Assembly (NCBI GenBank): GCA_905182995.1
Contig: CAJJDP010000128.1
Location: forward strand, 62,001 to 126,000
Source: Paramecium octaurelia
Lineage: Eukaryota > Ciliophora > Oligohymenophorea > Peniculida > Parameciidae
DNA length: 64,000 nucleotides
Direction: 5' to 3'
Shown here: positions 39,838-53,584 of the stretch, piece by piece
Layout: each line of letters opens with the position of its first letter
How positions within the stretch are numbered: the stretch's first letter is position 1
Position numbers and translations under genes: made by a program
Notes under the pieces: generated by a model
What the model saw: the letters and a program-made list of their open reading frames with translations, nothing else
Told to the model about the DNA's origin: nothing
Databases searched by the model: none

Positions 39838-40530
39838 CTTTGAAATTGCGCTTGTCTATAATTACATAATTAAATTATATTAATTTTTGTATTATTCGTT
39901 TTATTAATCATAGTCTTATTGTATATATCTTAAATTATCTTTAGGATTTCTTTATAAATTTTAGATTTTCTTCCCCATATGAAACAAATTGCCTAAAAAT
40001 ATACTCAATTTATAAATATAAATATAAAGATATTTTTAATTTATATAAAGAAAAATTAAAATTTAAGTACTTTCACTTCCCTATTTCATTAAGCGTACTA
40101 CTGATTTTGGATTACAGGTTAGCACTATAGACTTTTTATTAAAAATCTGCTGCTTAGTTTATTTTAATCTTGTCGAGTAAATATTGACTTTTCCGAAATG
40201 GTCATTTCACATCTAACTCAATATGATTAATAATAAATTTAATTATAAAATAATTAAAATCAAACTAGAATTAAAGTGTTTTTATTAGTATAATTATGAA
40301 CTTTTACAAATGCCAAATAATGTTAGATCAAAGTACACAAACTATAAATAAATTTAGATCAAATAAACTAATAATTTTGTCTTACTCTTGTGAAACATTA
40401 TTGTATGAATGTGTAAGATTATTATTGAATACGGGATACTCATATTAATAATGAAGTCATTAAACTATTAAGATGAAGTCATCATATAGTATAAAAATAA
40501 TTAATTGACAAAATTGTAAATATTTATTGA
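39838..40530. other. Spacer
   Basis: About 690 bases of AT-rich sequence with no sustained frame. It marks the change from the surface-protein locus to the compact set of ordinary genes. Confidence 0.5.
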
Positions 40531-41625
40531 ATGCATTAGACATAATTATTATTCCTGCTATTCACAATAATATCTTGTTATTCCTATCTTCCTTAGCTGG
40601 AAATTGACTTGAATGCTCCACCAAAATAGAGATGGATGAAGGCAGTATAAACAGTCCTTGATTTACATGGATATGAAAATTCCTTTGGTTCAGTATTTGC
40701 TTTTCATAATCAACATTCTTTCCATATATTAAACAAGGATGACTACGATACAATAGCGTATTTTTTAAGAAAGAACTTTCTAGAGCATGCATTAGAATTG
40801 GAAGGGATAGTAGAAGCTTTGAATAGACCAGAGATCACCTTCGAATATATGGCTGGCTGGGCATATTTCCATGAGATAGCACATGTGACGAATTAATTTT
40901 AAGAGTGCACAGGAGTTTTGTTATCAGTGGGTGACTAAGTAATTCATGGAAGAAATATGGATTAAGCACCAGGATAAGGTAGAAATCTGGTGTTGCATTT
41001 ATTCATAAAAAAGGATGGAAAATATATTGGAGAAGTAGTCGATTGGTATTGGTTCAAAGGTGGATTTATTACAGCATAGAAATATAATGTTGCGAGTCTT
41101 GAAGAAAATTGGAGAATTGATAAAAGATTAACAAAATAATCAGTTATGACATTTATTTAAAGTGGATTACCATCATTAACTTAGTCCTTTAGAGAGGTCT
41201 TAACAAATGATAAACTCAACACATATGAAAAAGTAGTTTAGTATCTTGAGACTCATGAGGTGGGATGTGGTTTATATTATATCGTGAGTGGTAGTAGTAA
41301 GGATTAAGGTACTATTATTACAAGAGGACCTTAAGAAACTATTCCATCATTGAAATTAAACGCCGCAAGTGGAATTACGTACTTAGTCTAAACAAATTAT
41401 GATCATTGGGAAGTGGATCCAGAGGAGGATCCCAGAAGAACTGTTGCAGAGGATTTACTTTCAAAAATGAAAAGTAATCTAAAGAATGAGTTTGGCATTT
41501 ATGCTGTAATGAATACATTTCCTGTCCACAATGAAGGTACTTTTGTGACTGTCATAATGAATACCAAATACAATAGATTTACAACTTTAGGACAAGAAGC
41601 TATTACATTTTTTGATGATGAGTGA
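40531..41625 (+). CDS. Acid ceramidase / N-acylethanolamine acid amidase-like hydrolase
   Basis: Single exon, 364 aa, close to the 359-395 aa of animal NAAA and acid ceramidase. Signal peptide at residues 1-18 (LLFLLFTIISCYS). The family hallmark C-T-G-V-L...H-G-R-N-M-D lies at residues 126-144: Cys126 would be the N-terminal nucleophile freed by self-cleavage, with Arg141 and Asp144 as conserved active-site residues. Further matches are the N-Y-D-H-W and D-P-R-R-T block at about residues 288-302. Members hydrolyse the amide bond of ceramides or N-acylethanolamines in lysosomes or after secretion. Which substrate this one prefers cannot be told from sequence. Confidence 0.88.
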
Positions 41626-42004
41626 AAGATTCAATAGATATTATATATAAAAATAGAATAACAATATAATTATTATTTAGATAAAAGAAAATTACTAAAT
41701 ATCTTTGATTTCGAAAAGGAAGTTATATTTATCAATAAAAATATAAGACATTTATAATCCCAACCGATTTCAAAATATTATATCATATCTAACTTCATTT
41801 ATGTTTTGTTTAATAAAAAAATTAAATAATATTATACAAATACTTATTTTGTAGAACAAGGTATTTTTAGTTTTTATCATTCCAATTCTTTGGAAATTGG
41901 ACATCAGAAATTAATTTGAAAGAATCTTTCCAATTATAATTAATTTTTTTTTTAATATGAAAGATTGATTTTAGCAATATTGAAATCAATAAAATGACTC
42001 AATA
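41626..42004. other. Spacer between convergent genes
   Basis: About 380 AT-rich bases between the 3' ends of the amidase-like and WD40 genes. No hairpin terminator is expected or seen. Confidence 0.5.
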
Positions 42005-43888
42005 TCATTAATAATTTAATTCATATATTTGATAGAGATCGTGCCTTTCACCTTGATATTATTATTTTCCTTTACCTATCCAGGTGATCAAATACTTTCC
42101 ACTATTCGATACGGTGGCAAATAATTAATAATATTTGGATTCTAATTGATCTATTTTTTAAAATCTTCCATCAACTAATTTTAGAAAGAAAATTGATTTG
42201 TTATATTTAACTATTAATAATTTACTTATTGAATCATACCAAATAGGAGTATACGAAACATCCTCTTTTTCTGACGATAAGCGAAATTATTAAATTTCAA
42301 TAACTTTATTCCATTCAATTTTACAATAAATTAAATTACCATCCTTTTGAATGAATACAAAAGATGAATTGTCAATAAATTTGATCCTCATTCCAAAACC
42401 TTTACATTTTTATTTGAATATAAGTTTTAATTCTTAACCAAATTAATACAATCTTAAGGACTCATCCATTCCACATTGCACTAAATAATTTTAATCATCA
42501 TTGAGACTAAGTCCGAATATGGGTTATTTATTTTGATCGTCTTTATATTCTTTAATTAATTCTAGTGAGTCGGTTTTAAAAATTTTAATTTACCCTTTTT
42601 AAGATCCAATAATTAATTAATCTCCTTACTTATTAAATAGCATAACTTTTATCCCTCCTTCCTATTAATAGGTTTTCTATAATTTCCATTTTTAGTATTC
42701 AGTGCACACCCATAGATTGATTATACAATCAGCATCTCCTCCTCCAGATATAAGGGAATTTGAATCCTTATCAAAAAGTAGACAACTTATTTCACCATTA
42801 TGTCCTTTCAATTCAGTACTAAAATTCATTTTGCCGCCTACAAAGTCCCAAATTATTATCACATTATGTTTTGCAGTGGCAATTAGATTATCATTATAAT
42901 TAAAGCATAAGGCTTAACATTTTTAAGTTTATGATTCCTCACTTATACTTTTATAAATTGTTTCCTTTTGAATTTTTGATGATTAAATTAATGATAATTG
43001 TTCTCCACTCAACTTCTTAATCTAATTCTCCAAATGATCTTTCGCTATAATTAAGTCTTATCTCATATTTTCATTTACATTTGTAATAAATTTTTCTTCA
43101 AATTTTTAAAAATTATCTTAAGTGTTGATAAAATCTTTTGCAATATCTGATAAATCTAAAAAATCATCATCCATTTTTGCAGCATTTAGAATTTTATCAA
43201 TAATATCGATTCTTTTTTTAAATCTTTGTTCCAGATCGATGTAGAAATTTTCTATGTTTTATTAGATTCCGATTTTATCTATAAGAATTTAAATATTTGC
43301 TTTAATTTCAGCTCTCTTTTATTCTGAGGTATTTTTGAATTAAAAAAATTTCATTAAATATTCATTCAATAGAACTGATAAACGAATCTTTGTGTTATCA
43401 CACTAATAGCATACTCTTCTATCTACAATATTTAAGTCATTTGAAATATCAATTAATTCAGTCTTTTAATTATGCTTAGGACAAAGCTTAGCAATCTATT
43501 AAGGATAGTAATTAATAAAGTCATTTAATTTTTGTTTGGAAATGTCTGTATAACTGATAAAAATTGAACTTTTTTGTAATTGTATTATGCTGCTTAAATG
43601 TTATTATAGTTCCTTTCCTCCTGATGGCACATTGAGTAATAAGGATTTATTTTTATCAAAACATTTTTTTAGTTCCTATAATGACATAATATAACCGGTT
43701 AAGAGGTCTGTGGTAGAATTTAAAAAGTTTTCTTACTAGGGAATTTCTGTAGAGCCATACAGAGAATAATTGAATTCTTGCTATGGGTGTTATGATTATG
43801 GTTATGAATCTTCGAATTTACTGATAAGTTAATTGAGTGTTGCTTCAAAAATATTTACTGCATACTCTCTTTTTTCTAAATCTGACAT
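42005..43888 (-). CDS. WD40-repeat protein with N-terminal zinc-binding-like and coiled-coil region
   Basis: Single exon, 627 aa, ATG at 43888 and TGA at 42005-42007. Residues about 120-190 contain C-P-K-H...V-C-Y-Q-C, a B-box-like Cys/His pattern. Residues about 190-330 are charged and coiled-coil-like. The last 290 residues hold WD40-like blades, such as G-H-N-G-E-I-S-C-L-L-F...I-I-N-L-W and I-I-G-S-Q-K-G-Q-I-K-I-F. The order B-box, coiled coil, WD40 recurs in many ciliate proteins of unknown role. Probably a scaffold protein. Divergence from the Rab-like gene's 3' end leaves 169 bases as its promoter. Confidence 0.8.
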
Positions 43889-44057
43889 AATATTAATATA
43901 CCGAAGTAATTTTTTTCTCTCCTTATTGAATTTATTAATTCTATTACGTCAATGATATTTTTTATTAATATTGATATATACTTATTTATTAATAGAATAT
44001 CGATTGAATCAACAAAAAACCCAATTATATAACATATTAAAACATCAATATGGAAAA

Positions 44058-44715
44058 TCATTGTGAATCTTTTAATTTGCCATTACAAATTTCTAGATTA
44101 TAATGCAAGTATTACCTTCCACCATCCTTGTTTAACATTTTTCAATATCTTCATTCGAGTATGTACTAACTTCCATAAATATTAGTTTATGTATTTCAGC
44201 AAATATTTATGCTTCTTCTAATGAAACTTCTCTTGGTTAATTATTGTCAGCCACCTTATCTAATTTATTACCAATTAATATCATAACAGCATCCTTGTCT
44301 GCCTAGGATTTTATATCATTCAACCAATTTTCTAATTCATCAAAAGTTGACCTTTTTGTGATATCATAAACTAAATAAACTCCTTTTGCTTCTTTTTGAT
44401 GACTAATATAAATATCAACATTTTCATACTATGATACAATCTATCTGTACCTTTTCTATCCACTTGTATCCCAATAAAGTAGATTTACTGTCTAATTATT
44501 TGATAATTAGTAATTTTTTTAAGCATACTCAACACCAATACTTGGTTGGATTACCTTTGGCAGTCTTCTCCAAACAATTCTTTTGTTATTTAAATACAAC
44601 CACTACCTATTGAATAAATGGGTTTTTCCAACTGCTGTATTTCCAACAAAAATGACTAACCATCTTTAATTGTTTAAATACCCTTATATGATTTAATTTC
44701 TTCTGGCATGTCCAT
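44058..44715 (-). CDS. Rab-like small GTPase lacking a C-terminal prenylation cysteine
   Basis: Five exons: 44715..44682, 44655..44607, 44579..44430, 44402..44116, 44092..44058 (introns 26, 27, 27, 23 nt), total 555 nt and 184 aa. All G motifs are visible: G1 G-N-T-A-V-G-K-T (16-23), G2 P-S-I-G-V-E-Y (Ser41 where Thr is usual), G3 W-D-T-S-G-Q (64-69), G4 G-N-K-L-D (122-126), G5-like E-V-S-T. Y-L-V-Y-D-I-T is typical of Rabs. The tail ends ...C-N-G-K-L-K-D-S-Q, with no Cys motif for geranylgeranylation, so membrane anchoring would differ. The last intron is the least certain; without it the tail differs and still lacks a CC/CXC end. Confidence 0.82.
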
Positions 44716-45061
44716 TTGAAGTTAAAATTATAATTTTCTAGTAATTAATAATGTAAAAATTTAGGTTTTAAAATGATGTTGATGTCAAAAGGATATCATC
44801 AATTGTTAGTATTATAAGGAGTGTATTTTGAACCTGATTGAAAATTGATTATATATATTATTCAAGAGAATTGATTTGTTATGATATTAATGATAATAAT
44901 AAGAAATGAATAGTGAGATTAAGATCTGAGTTTCTTAATTATTTATAACTTTTAAGATAAATGCAGCAATAAACAATAGCACAATATTAAATATTATTAT
45001 TGTGGAATACACATCGATTTAAATATTGTTGAATTGATAAAAACAAATTTATATATTATTT
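44716..45061. other. Shared upstream region of divergent genes
   Basis: 345 bases between the starts of the Rab-like gene (minus) and the START-domain gene (plus). Promoters of both must lie here; no motif is nameable. Confidence 0.5.
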
Positions 45062-45763
45062 ATGTAAGTAAATTACGAAGCGATTATTGACGGTACTTTA
45101 ATAATTTGATGGAGTAGAGGCTAAAAACAAAATGATGAAGTGGCAGGAAATAAATGAACAGAACATGTGGGAATTATTTTCGAACAAAGAAGGATACATT
45201 GTATACACCAAGAAGAATCCAGAAAATGGTATCAATATGAATAGATCCCAAACGGAAATTGCCAGAACACCCGAGTAGATTCTAGATTTGGTTGCTGATG
45301 TCAATAAACGACCACTATATGATGAAAAGGTGGAAACTGTATGTTTTCCACATAATATAATAGGCTCATGTGGTTGAATAAATAGATGCCAACACCAGAG
45401 TTATTTATGTGAGAATCAAACCACCCATCCCATTTATGAGTAGCAGAGATCTAGTTATGGTTTAGAAGGTTTATAAACAAAATGACGGAGTTTATATTGT
45501 ATGCTGTACTCTCTTTCTCAATATCATTAGCTAAGTCAATTATTCATCAAAAAACTCCTCCAATTAACAAAGTCGAAAGAGCTGAAATGCATCTCAGTGG
45601 CTGGATCATCATTCCACAATAAAATCAAATGACTAAGATTGTGACCCTCTAATGTTTTGATCCGAGAGGAGATGTACCAACTTCAGTCACCAATCAATAT
45701 GCCAAACTCTAGACAGACATGATGAAGGCTGCAGTCAAGTACATTGCACTTAATTATAAATGA
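45062..45763 (+). CDS. START (StAR-related lipid transfer) domain protein
   Basis: Four exons: 45062..45092, 45118..45338, 45364..45505, 45531..45763, each intron exactly 25 nt. The total is 627 nt and 208 aa, a stand-alone START domain. Recognisable features are W-E-L-F-S-N-K-E-G-Y near the start, R-P-x-Y-D, V-I-Y-V-R-I-K-P-P-I-P-F-M-S-S-R-D-L-V, then H-L-S-G-W-I-I-I-P and C-F-D-P-R-G-D-V-P-T-S-V-T-N, the classic D-P-x-G-x-x-P end of START domains. There is no signal peptide or membrane segment. It probably binds or moves a lipid in the cytosol; the ligand is unknown. Confidence 0.85.
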
Positions 45764-45889
45764 TTCATAATAAAAACATAATTAAATAAATTCATACAAT
45801 TATTCTATAAATTTAGAGTGAAAAAAGATTATTGAGACTAAAAACATTACTATTTATACTCTATAAAATTAAATCTCAAAAGCATTCTT

Positions 45890-47059
45890 ATGATATTAGA
45901 AAATTAGATCTCTAAAACCTAGAATATCCCATCTCCTCAACTCAAAATAAATAAGGATTATAAATCTTAATAATTCTCTTCACTTAACACAAGTCATCAA
46001 TCAATAGATCAAGAGAATTAGTATCCTCAAGAAGGCAAATTGTTGAACTTTATCATGGAACTAGAAGAACTCCAACAAAAGTCCATATTCAATTTAACTT
46101 TGAACTCCTTGTCCTTAGAACAATAGAAATGTATCCAATTTTTTGTATATTTTAGTGGCTCTTACAGATGATCCCAACAATTCCTAATTAAGAAGGTAAT
46201 TGCAATATAATAAACACTATTACCAAGAATTTCAGTCTTCTCTTCAGTATGAGAATGTCTACCTTGGAAATTGTCTACAGAATCAGAAGGTTTCGTAACA
46301 ATTAAGAAGTCGAATGGTTGATTGGATGATTGAAGTATTAGGAAATTATAACGAAACTACTACCAATGCCACATTTTTTAGATCTGTCTCTATCATGGAC
46401 TACTTCCTATTAAAATCTAATACTTAATACTCTGATCAGCATCTGCATCTCATTGGGATAAGCAGCATGTTCATAGCTACAAAACTAGAAGACATCTACC
46501 ACATCCCTTTATAAGACTTTGTGTTAAGAGTTGGTCATAATAAATATTCTACGTAATTTTAAATTATTATAATATAGAATCAAGGTCAAAGGCATGGAAT
46601 AAATCATATTGGAAACATTGAATTATGAAATTACTTTCCCGACTATTCTTGATAGACTTTATAATCTTTATTATCAATGTTTCAGTGTAAACAATGAGTA
46701 AGAGTAACAAATATTAATTTTTAGTACTAATTTGTAGAACATATTAGAAGCAAGCACCTACATCTTAAAGATGTGTCTTCACGATTATTCGATGAATACT
46801 TTTCACGCCAATACTCTAGCTGCCAGTTCATTCTTTTATTCAATATGTGATTTTGTTATTTCGAAAGATTACCAGCATTAAGATCAAATAATTGATTAAT
46901 TTGTACTTATCCTATTAAATATCATAGAGTAAACGAATAACACAAATATCTGAGATAAATTTGTTCGAATTTAATTAATGTTAAGGGAAATTAAAGGAAT
47001 TGATCAATTCATTTAAGAAAAAGTATCCAGATTTATAGAATTTAGATAAGTTTTCTTGA
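45890..47059 (+). CDS. A/B-type cyclin
   Basis: Exons 45890..46130, 46156..46552, 46578..46703, 46725..46902, 46928..47059, total 1074 nt and 357 aa. The third intron (21 nt, 46704-46724) keeps frame either way; without it the protein has 7 more residues. The cyclin box begins with R-S-R-M-V-D-W-M-I-E-V-L and continues L-H-L-I-G-I-S-S-M-F-I-A-T-K-L-E-D-I, then I-L-E-T-L-N-Y-E-I and Y-I-L-K-M-C-L-H-D-Y. These are the marks of mitotic-type cyclins that activate CDKs. The N-terminal 110 residues are Q/S-rich; I see no clear R-x-x-L destruction box. Confidence 0.88.
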
Positions 47060-47355
47060 TTTTATAATATTAATTCTTTCAAATAATTAGAATACTAATT
47101 CTTATAGTCACTTATATATTAATTTAAAAAGAAGTTATTTAAACCAATTGTTATTATAAAAATAAATGTTATAGAAATAAAATTATAAAAAGTCTAATTT
47201 GAACAATTAAGCTAAGATTCTGGTTTATATACTAATGAAATATGATATGATAGTTATTCACTTCATTCAGTTTTCAAAATGGTCAAGTTGTAAATTGCGA
47301 TATAAACAAAAAATATTGAAAATTATATATAAAATATATTTATATTATAATAAAA

Positions 47356-48109
47356 ATGGGAATGTGCGAATCACGAGAAGAATTGAAAGATCCTTAATTT
47401 GGAAGATCAACAATTTAGCCAAAGATGTCAGAAAATCCAAATTTAGATTTTTATAGAGGTGTCTACCCATTCCAGCTCAATAATCAGATCTAATTCCACA
47501 TGAAACATTGGAAAACCTATAATTAACAATATCAATGGATTAAGTTTTATTCAGATTTAGAATCAGATAAACAATTTATGCAATGGCTTTATCCCAATTT
47601 CTTTTAATCATTTTTCAACACAACTAGTTTTAGATTGTCAATCAAGGAAAGGAATAGTTTCATAGAGGATGAATCTGTAATATTGATTATTTATGGTGTA
47701 GATTATGAAATAGTATTTGGATAATGTCAGAATGTTTTAGAGATTCTTAGGGATAGGAAGAGATGAAAGCTAATAATTATAAATCATAGATCAACAATAG
47801 TTTGATCAATGCATTTACTCCTACACTCAAAATTTGGTAAGGATCCAACGATTTATTTCCTCGATGAGCATATTGGGTTAGAGGGAATTGGCACTTGAAT
47901 TCTTATAAGTTATAAAGAATAAGTTGACTAAAAAGAATAAGATATATACATCGAAATTCCAAGGTTTTGAGTTATTGATTGAAGAGATTGATTTATCAGC
48001 ACAATCTTTGTATTCAAAGAAAGTATTTCAAATATGTATAATAAAAGAAGCCAACAAAATCATTTGGAGAATTCAAGACGCATTATGTGTAAGAGGATCT
48101 ATTGAATGA
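47356..48109 (+). CDS. OGFr-domain-like protein
   Basis: Exons 47356..47712 and 47741..48109 (28-nt intron), total 726 nt and 241 aa. N-P-N-L-D-F-Y-R-G-V near residue 28 is followed by F-M-Q-W-L-Y-P-N-F-F and, later, E-I-R-F-L-G-I and L-V-R-I-Q-R-F-I-S-S-M-S-I-L-G. This order (N-x-x-x-F-Y, then Q-W-L-(F/Y)-P, then an R-I-x-R-(I/F)-L-like helix ending L-G) matches the conserved domain of opioid growth factor receptor proteins, a family of unclear biochemical role outside animals. The call rests on motif order only, and a distant unknown domain is possible. Confidence 0.6.
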
Positions 48110-48226
48110 ACCCTGGGTTTAGGCTTAAATATTAACAAAGGCACCAATAATAGCCATTTAAGAAAAAAGGGAATCGTTCGAAATTAAATAAGAAGTTTGA
48201 TGATAATGATTACTTTTAATGAATAA

Positions 48227-48965
48227 TCATTTTTTAGTTTATAAATTGGTATTGATTTTGGAATTTACAGTTTTGAACTTTTCCATTTTAAATGGTTCCT
48301 TTTTCTCTACTCCTTGAATAGCTGCTAATTTTTTATGATTTGTATCGTAAAACAATTAAGATGCCTTGTTACTCTTTACTATTGACGAGGATAGTTTGGA
48401 ATCCTTTATTTAGATTATAGGATACTTATGAGTTTGCTCTAACTTAGTATTTCTCTAATATGGTGGATTCTGCTTCGATTCCATAAGAGTTACCCATAAC
48501 CAATTTCATGGGTGTTGATGGTCTAATGTTAATAATTTGAAATGAACCTATTTTTACGACCATACCTGAATTCTTCTTCTGGCAATTCTATAGCCTGTAT
48601 GTTGGTACCCTTTTTAAGTTTTAATCTGGCATCGTGTGTCTATCTAAATTTGTACATATCCTGAATAGAATGTACAGTTACATGTGCTTTGACAGACCCA
48701 TTATGAATGGACTATTTGTTTAATTCAGCGAAATCTCTGTTGGGTACTTTGTCTTGGGATTCTTGGTGGAATTTCCAAGTCATGGTAACTGAGTAAAAGA
48801 TTGTTATTTACCTTCTTTGGCTCCTTCTTTATCCCTTGCCAAAGGTTATCCATAGACGAAGCCTTGATTAGGGAGATTGTATGTTGAGGGTTTGGACTTG
48901 CCTACATCATCTTTCATTAAGAGAGGATTTGAGTGATTTTGCGAGAATGGCGGTGTTGTTTGCAT
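48227..48965 (-). CDS. CFAP77: CFAP77-like ciliary protein
   Basis: Four exons on the minus strand: 48965..48812, 48788..48548, 48522..48426, 48403..48227 (introns 23, 25, 22 nt), total 669 nt and 222 aa. The order F-V-Y-G-x-P...R-D-x-E-G-A-x-E...W, then D-F-A-E-L-N-K...G-S-V-x-A, then F-R-Y-G-R-K-N-R-P-S-T-P-M-K is that of CFAP77 proteins, which sit inside or along axonemal doublet microtubules in known structures. A K-rich tail follows. The name is by motif memory, so treat the exact family as likely rather than certain. The 3' end faces the OGFr-like gene with 117 bases between. Confidence 0.6.
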
Positions 48966-49110
48966 TTTAATAATAAATAATTAATTAATTTTATTCTAGA
49001 ATTGTGGTCATTGAAATGGGGTAGATTGATTAGGGTTGTATTGATATGTTTAGGAATGATAGTAATAATATAATGTTGATTATATAAATATATTAAATAT
49101 TAATAAGCTA

Positions 49111-49886
49111 ATGAGCCAGGATGAATTTTGGCCGAAGTAGGAGGGGATTCAAGAGGGTTAGGATGGTTAAAAGAAGAGAAAGAATAAAAAAAGAGTAATT
49201 TCAAATCCCAGTTAATAAACAGGTCATTGGAGTGAATTGGAACATTAAACATATATCGATTTTTTGAATATGCATAGATCTGTGATGGAGTCACAAGATT
49301 AAAAGAAGACAAGCAAAATATTTAAGTTGATGAGTGAGACCATTGGTACTAGAAGTCCATCGCAATGCAGGTTCTTGATTTCACCATAATTATTTAGATC
49401 TCATCATTAGAAGTTCAATCCCTTTGTTCATCAAATCAAGAAGAGACAAAAGAGGAAAAAGGACAATTAAAATACAGAGAAACTAACTAAGAATGACGAA
49501 AATGCATTCTTGTAATCTTTGCAAATTCAGCATCAATTATTTTAGTAATAACCTTTGGTAATTCTCTAATCAATGTATAGGAATATTAAATGTTATAGAT
49601 TCCTTACTTCCCCTATGTTCCTGTATTTGATAACTCATTGAAAGAGGATGATAAGTTTAATGAGCAATAGCAGTTGTATTTTCAACAGTGCATGCTCCTG
49701 CAATAAAAACTACCGTAATAATTGGATGACAAGAACATATGTTGTTTCAATTTTAATTTCATGCCCCAACAGTAGATGCATTTAAATTTTAATTACTTCC
49801 AATAATAATAAATGTTCAACAATGATTTTCAAGTTTTGAATTCATGTGATCTTAACATCAAGGAAAACTAATTCGATGAGCAATGA
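49111..49886 (+). CDS. Myb/SANT-type DNA-binding protein (SHHQKF motif)
   Basis: Exons 49111..49370, 49398..49557, 49581..49886 (introns 27 and 23 nt), total 726 nt and 241 aa. The single repeat is G-H-W-S-E-L-E-H-Q-T-Y-I-D-F-L...K-I-F-K-L-M-S-E-T-I-G-T-R-S-P-S-Q-C-R-S-H-H-Q-K-F, a relative of the S-H-A-Q-K-Y-F Myb class known as transcription factors. A basic stretch (K-K-R-Q-K-R-K-K) right after could be a nuclear signal. The C-terminal 130 residues are rich in Q, N and F. Paralogue of 62899-63376, including the intron placed inside the C-R-S codon run. Confidence 0.8.
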
Positions 49887-49947
49887 TAATTAATAAATCT
49901 ATATAGTGATGTAATAATATAAATAATTATAATATATATAAAAATAA

Positions 49948-51846
<1,899 letters not shown>

Positions 51847-52246
51847 ACCTATAACACATCATTCAATTATATTTAAATATTATCTACTTAGTATTAAAAT
51901 ATACAGTTTCAACTGATAAAAATATTATATCTTACATCACTTATTTATATACAATTAATTAATTGGAATATATTTTATATTCTGACTAAGATAACATGTT
52001 TGATAAGCATTCTTACTATATTCTAATTTCAATACATCTTCTACTGAATCTAAAATATTAATCTACAAATTATCAATGAGTACAATATTTCTAGTCATTT
52101 TATCATAACATATTGATATTGGATTGCAGCAGATGAATAAGCATTTGATTACTTGAATATTAAGATTTATAACAATAAATTAGATATCAAAAAAGAGAGA
52201 CATATACCATAAGATAAGTATTTAGAATAGTAAAGCTATTAAATAC
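51847..52246. other. Spacer between convergent genes
   Basis: 400 AT-rich bases between two 3' ends; nothing recognisable. Confidence 0.5.
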
Positions 52247-53529
52247 TCAAATATTTGAATTCTGCATAAATGTATGAAGTTCTTTAATGCTAGAACACTT
52301 AGCTTTTTATTTAGTTCTTTTATTGATTACAACAATATTGTTATTATCTGTTATAATGATTGAAAAATTGAGATTATCAAATTCAATTTCATTTCTTTTA
52401 TCCAATTTATTAAAACCTAAGAGTTTAATTTATTAGACTAGATCATTATCGATTGGTTATTGTCTGCGATATTTTTGAGTATTAATCTGATCAAATTCTT
52501 TGAAGAGAGGTAAAAAGATTTATTCATTTTCTTTGCTGTAGATGTCCCTGGTAACTAATTCTCGTAGTACTAATTTGTAATCCATGCTTTAGGTTGATTT
52601 GTAGACAATAGATTTCAAGGCTTCTCTTAAATCCCTCTTTTCAATGTATTTTTGATGTAATTCAACAGCAACTCGATTATAATCTATATTAAGTCTGGGA
52701 TCAATTCTATCAAAGAGGAATTTCTCCTTTTCTAAATACATTTGATAGAAGCTCTTAAAGATTTGAAAGGATACAAATATGTTTGATTACTCATCCAATA
52801 AGATTAAGATTATTCGTTTAAGATGATTAAACATATTTCCCTATCCTTCAGTCTGATCAAACAATAATTCAAATAGAATATGAAAGAGATTGGCTTTGGT
52901 AATTTATTCAACACGTATTCTCTCTTTTTCTTCCAATTTCTCAATTTTCCTTAGATAGAGATCGAATAAATATTGCTTAATTTGAGGTTGATAACTTTCC
53001 TCTTGACTCAGAATAAATTTACTGCAAATCAATTTACTAAGAATCATCCTAAATTTTGTCCTGTTTACAATACTAACAACTCCTCTGTTCTAAACATAAT
53101 AATAATTCTACGATTTACTCCTTGTAAATAATATTCGTATAATTAGAGCAATTCGTCTATATATGAGATTTCATATTATTTTGGTTCAATTAAGACATTC
53201 AACATAAATTCAAGTACATCATTCTGTTCCTGCCTGTCGAACATTGGACAAATACAAGACAAAGGCTTTTAATTCAAAAAACCAAACCAAGTATTTCTTA
53301 CTAATTGTCTAAATTGCTCTTCATTATGTGCTAATTGTCCAATTTTAGAAATCTGACTCAGAAATGAGGTTTTAAAACTTTCACTTAATCCCAAATTGTC
53401 AACCATTTTTTCATAAAACCTTTAATAATGAGAGTTGTTTTTGTACCATTTCTAGACAGAATCCAAATGCAATGGTAAGTAATAGTCATAAGTCTTAAGA
53501 TGCTCAAACACTTTCTGATTAGGCTTCAT
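52247..53529 (-). CDS. Unknown alpha-helical protein (417 aa)
   Basis: Exons 53529..53119 and 53089..52247 (29-nt intron), total 1254 nt. No signal peptide or membrane segment. The sequence is rich in amphipathic helices with many L, F, Y, E and K (for example H-L-K-R-I-I-L-I-L-L-D-E and F-Q-I-F-K-S-F-Y-Q-M-Y). It contains a short Cys pair (C-I-C-P-M-F) near residue 115 and, near the end, a ubiquitin-like or beta-strand-like run (F-S-I-I-I-T-D-N-N-N-I-V-V-I). I do not recognise a family. A helical-repeat scaffold is a guess only. Confidence 0.7.
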
Positions 53530-53584
53530 TATTTATTTTATTATAATAATACATTTCAATTTGTATATATGTTTTGAATATGAA

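Noticed and set aside
43876..44061. Small reverse ORF between the WD40 and Rab-like genes
   Set aside because: It overlaps the start of the WD40 gene in another frame, is almost all I/L/F/Y and reflects AT-rich spacer.
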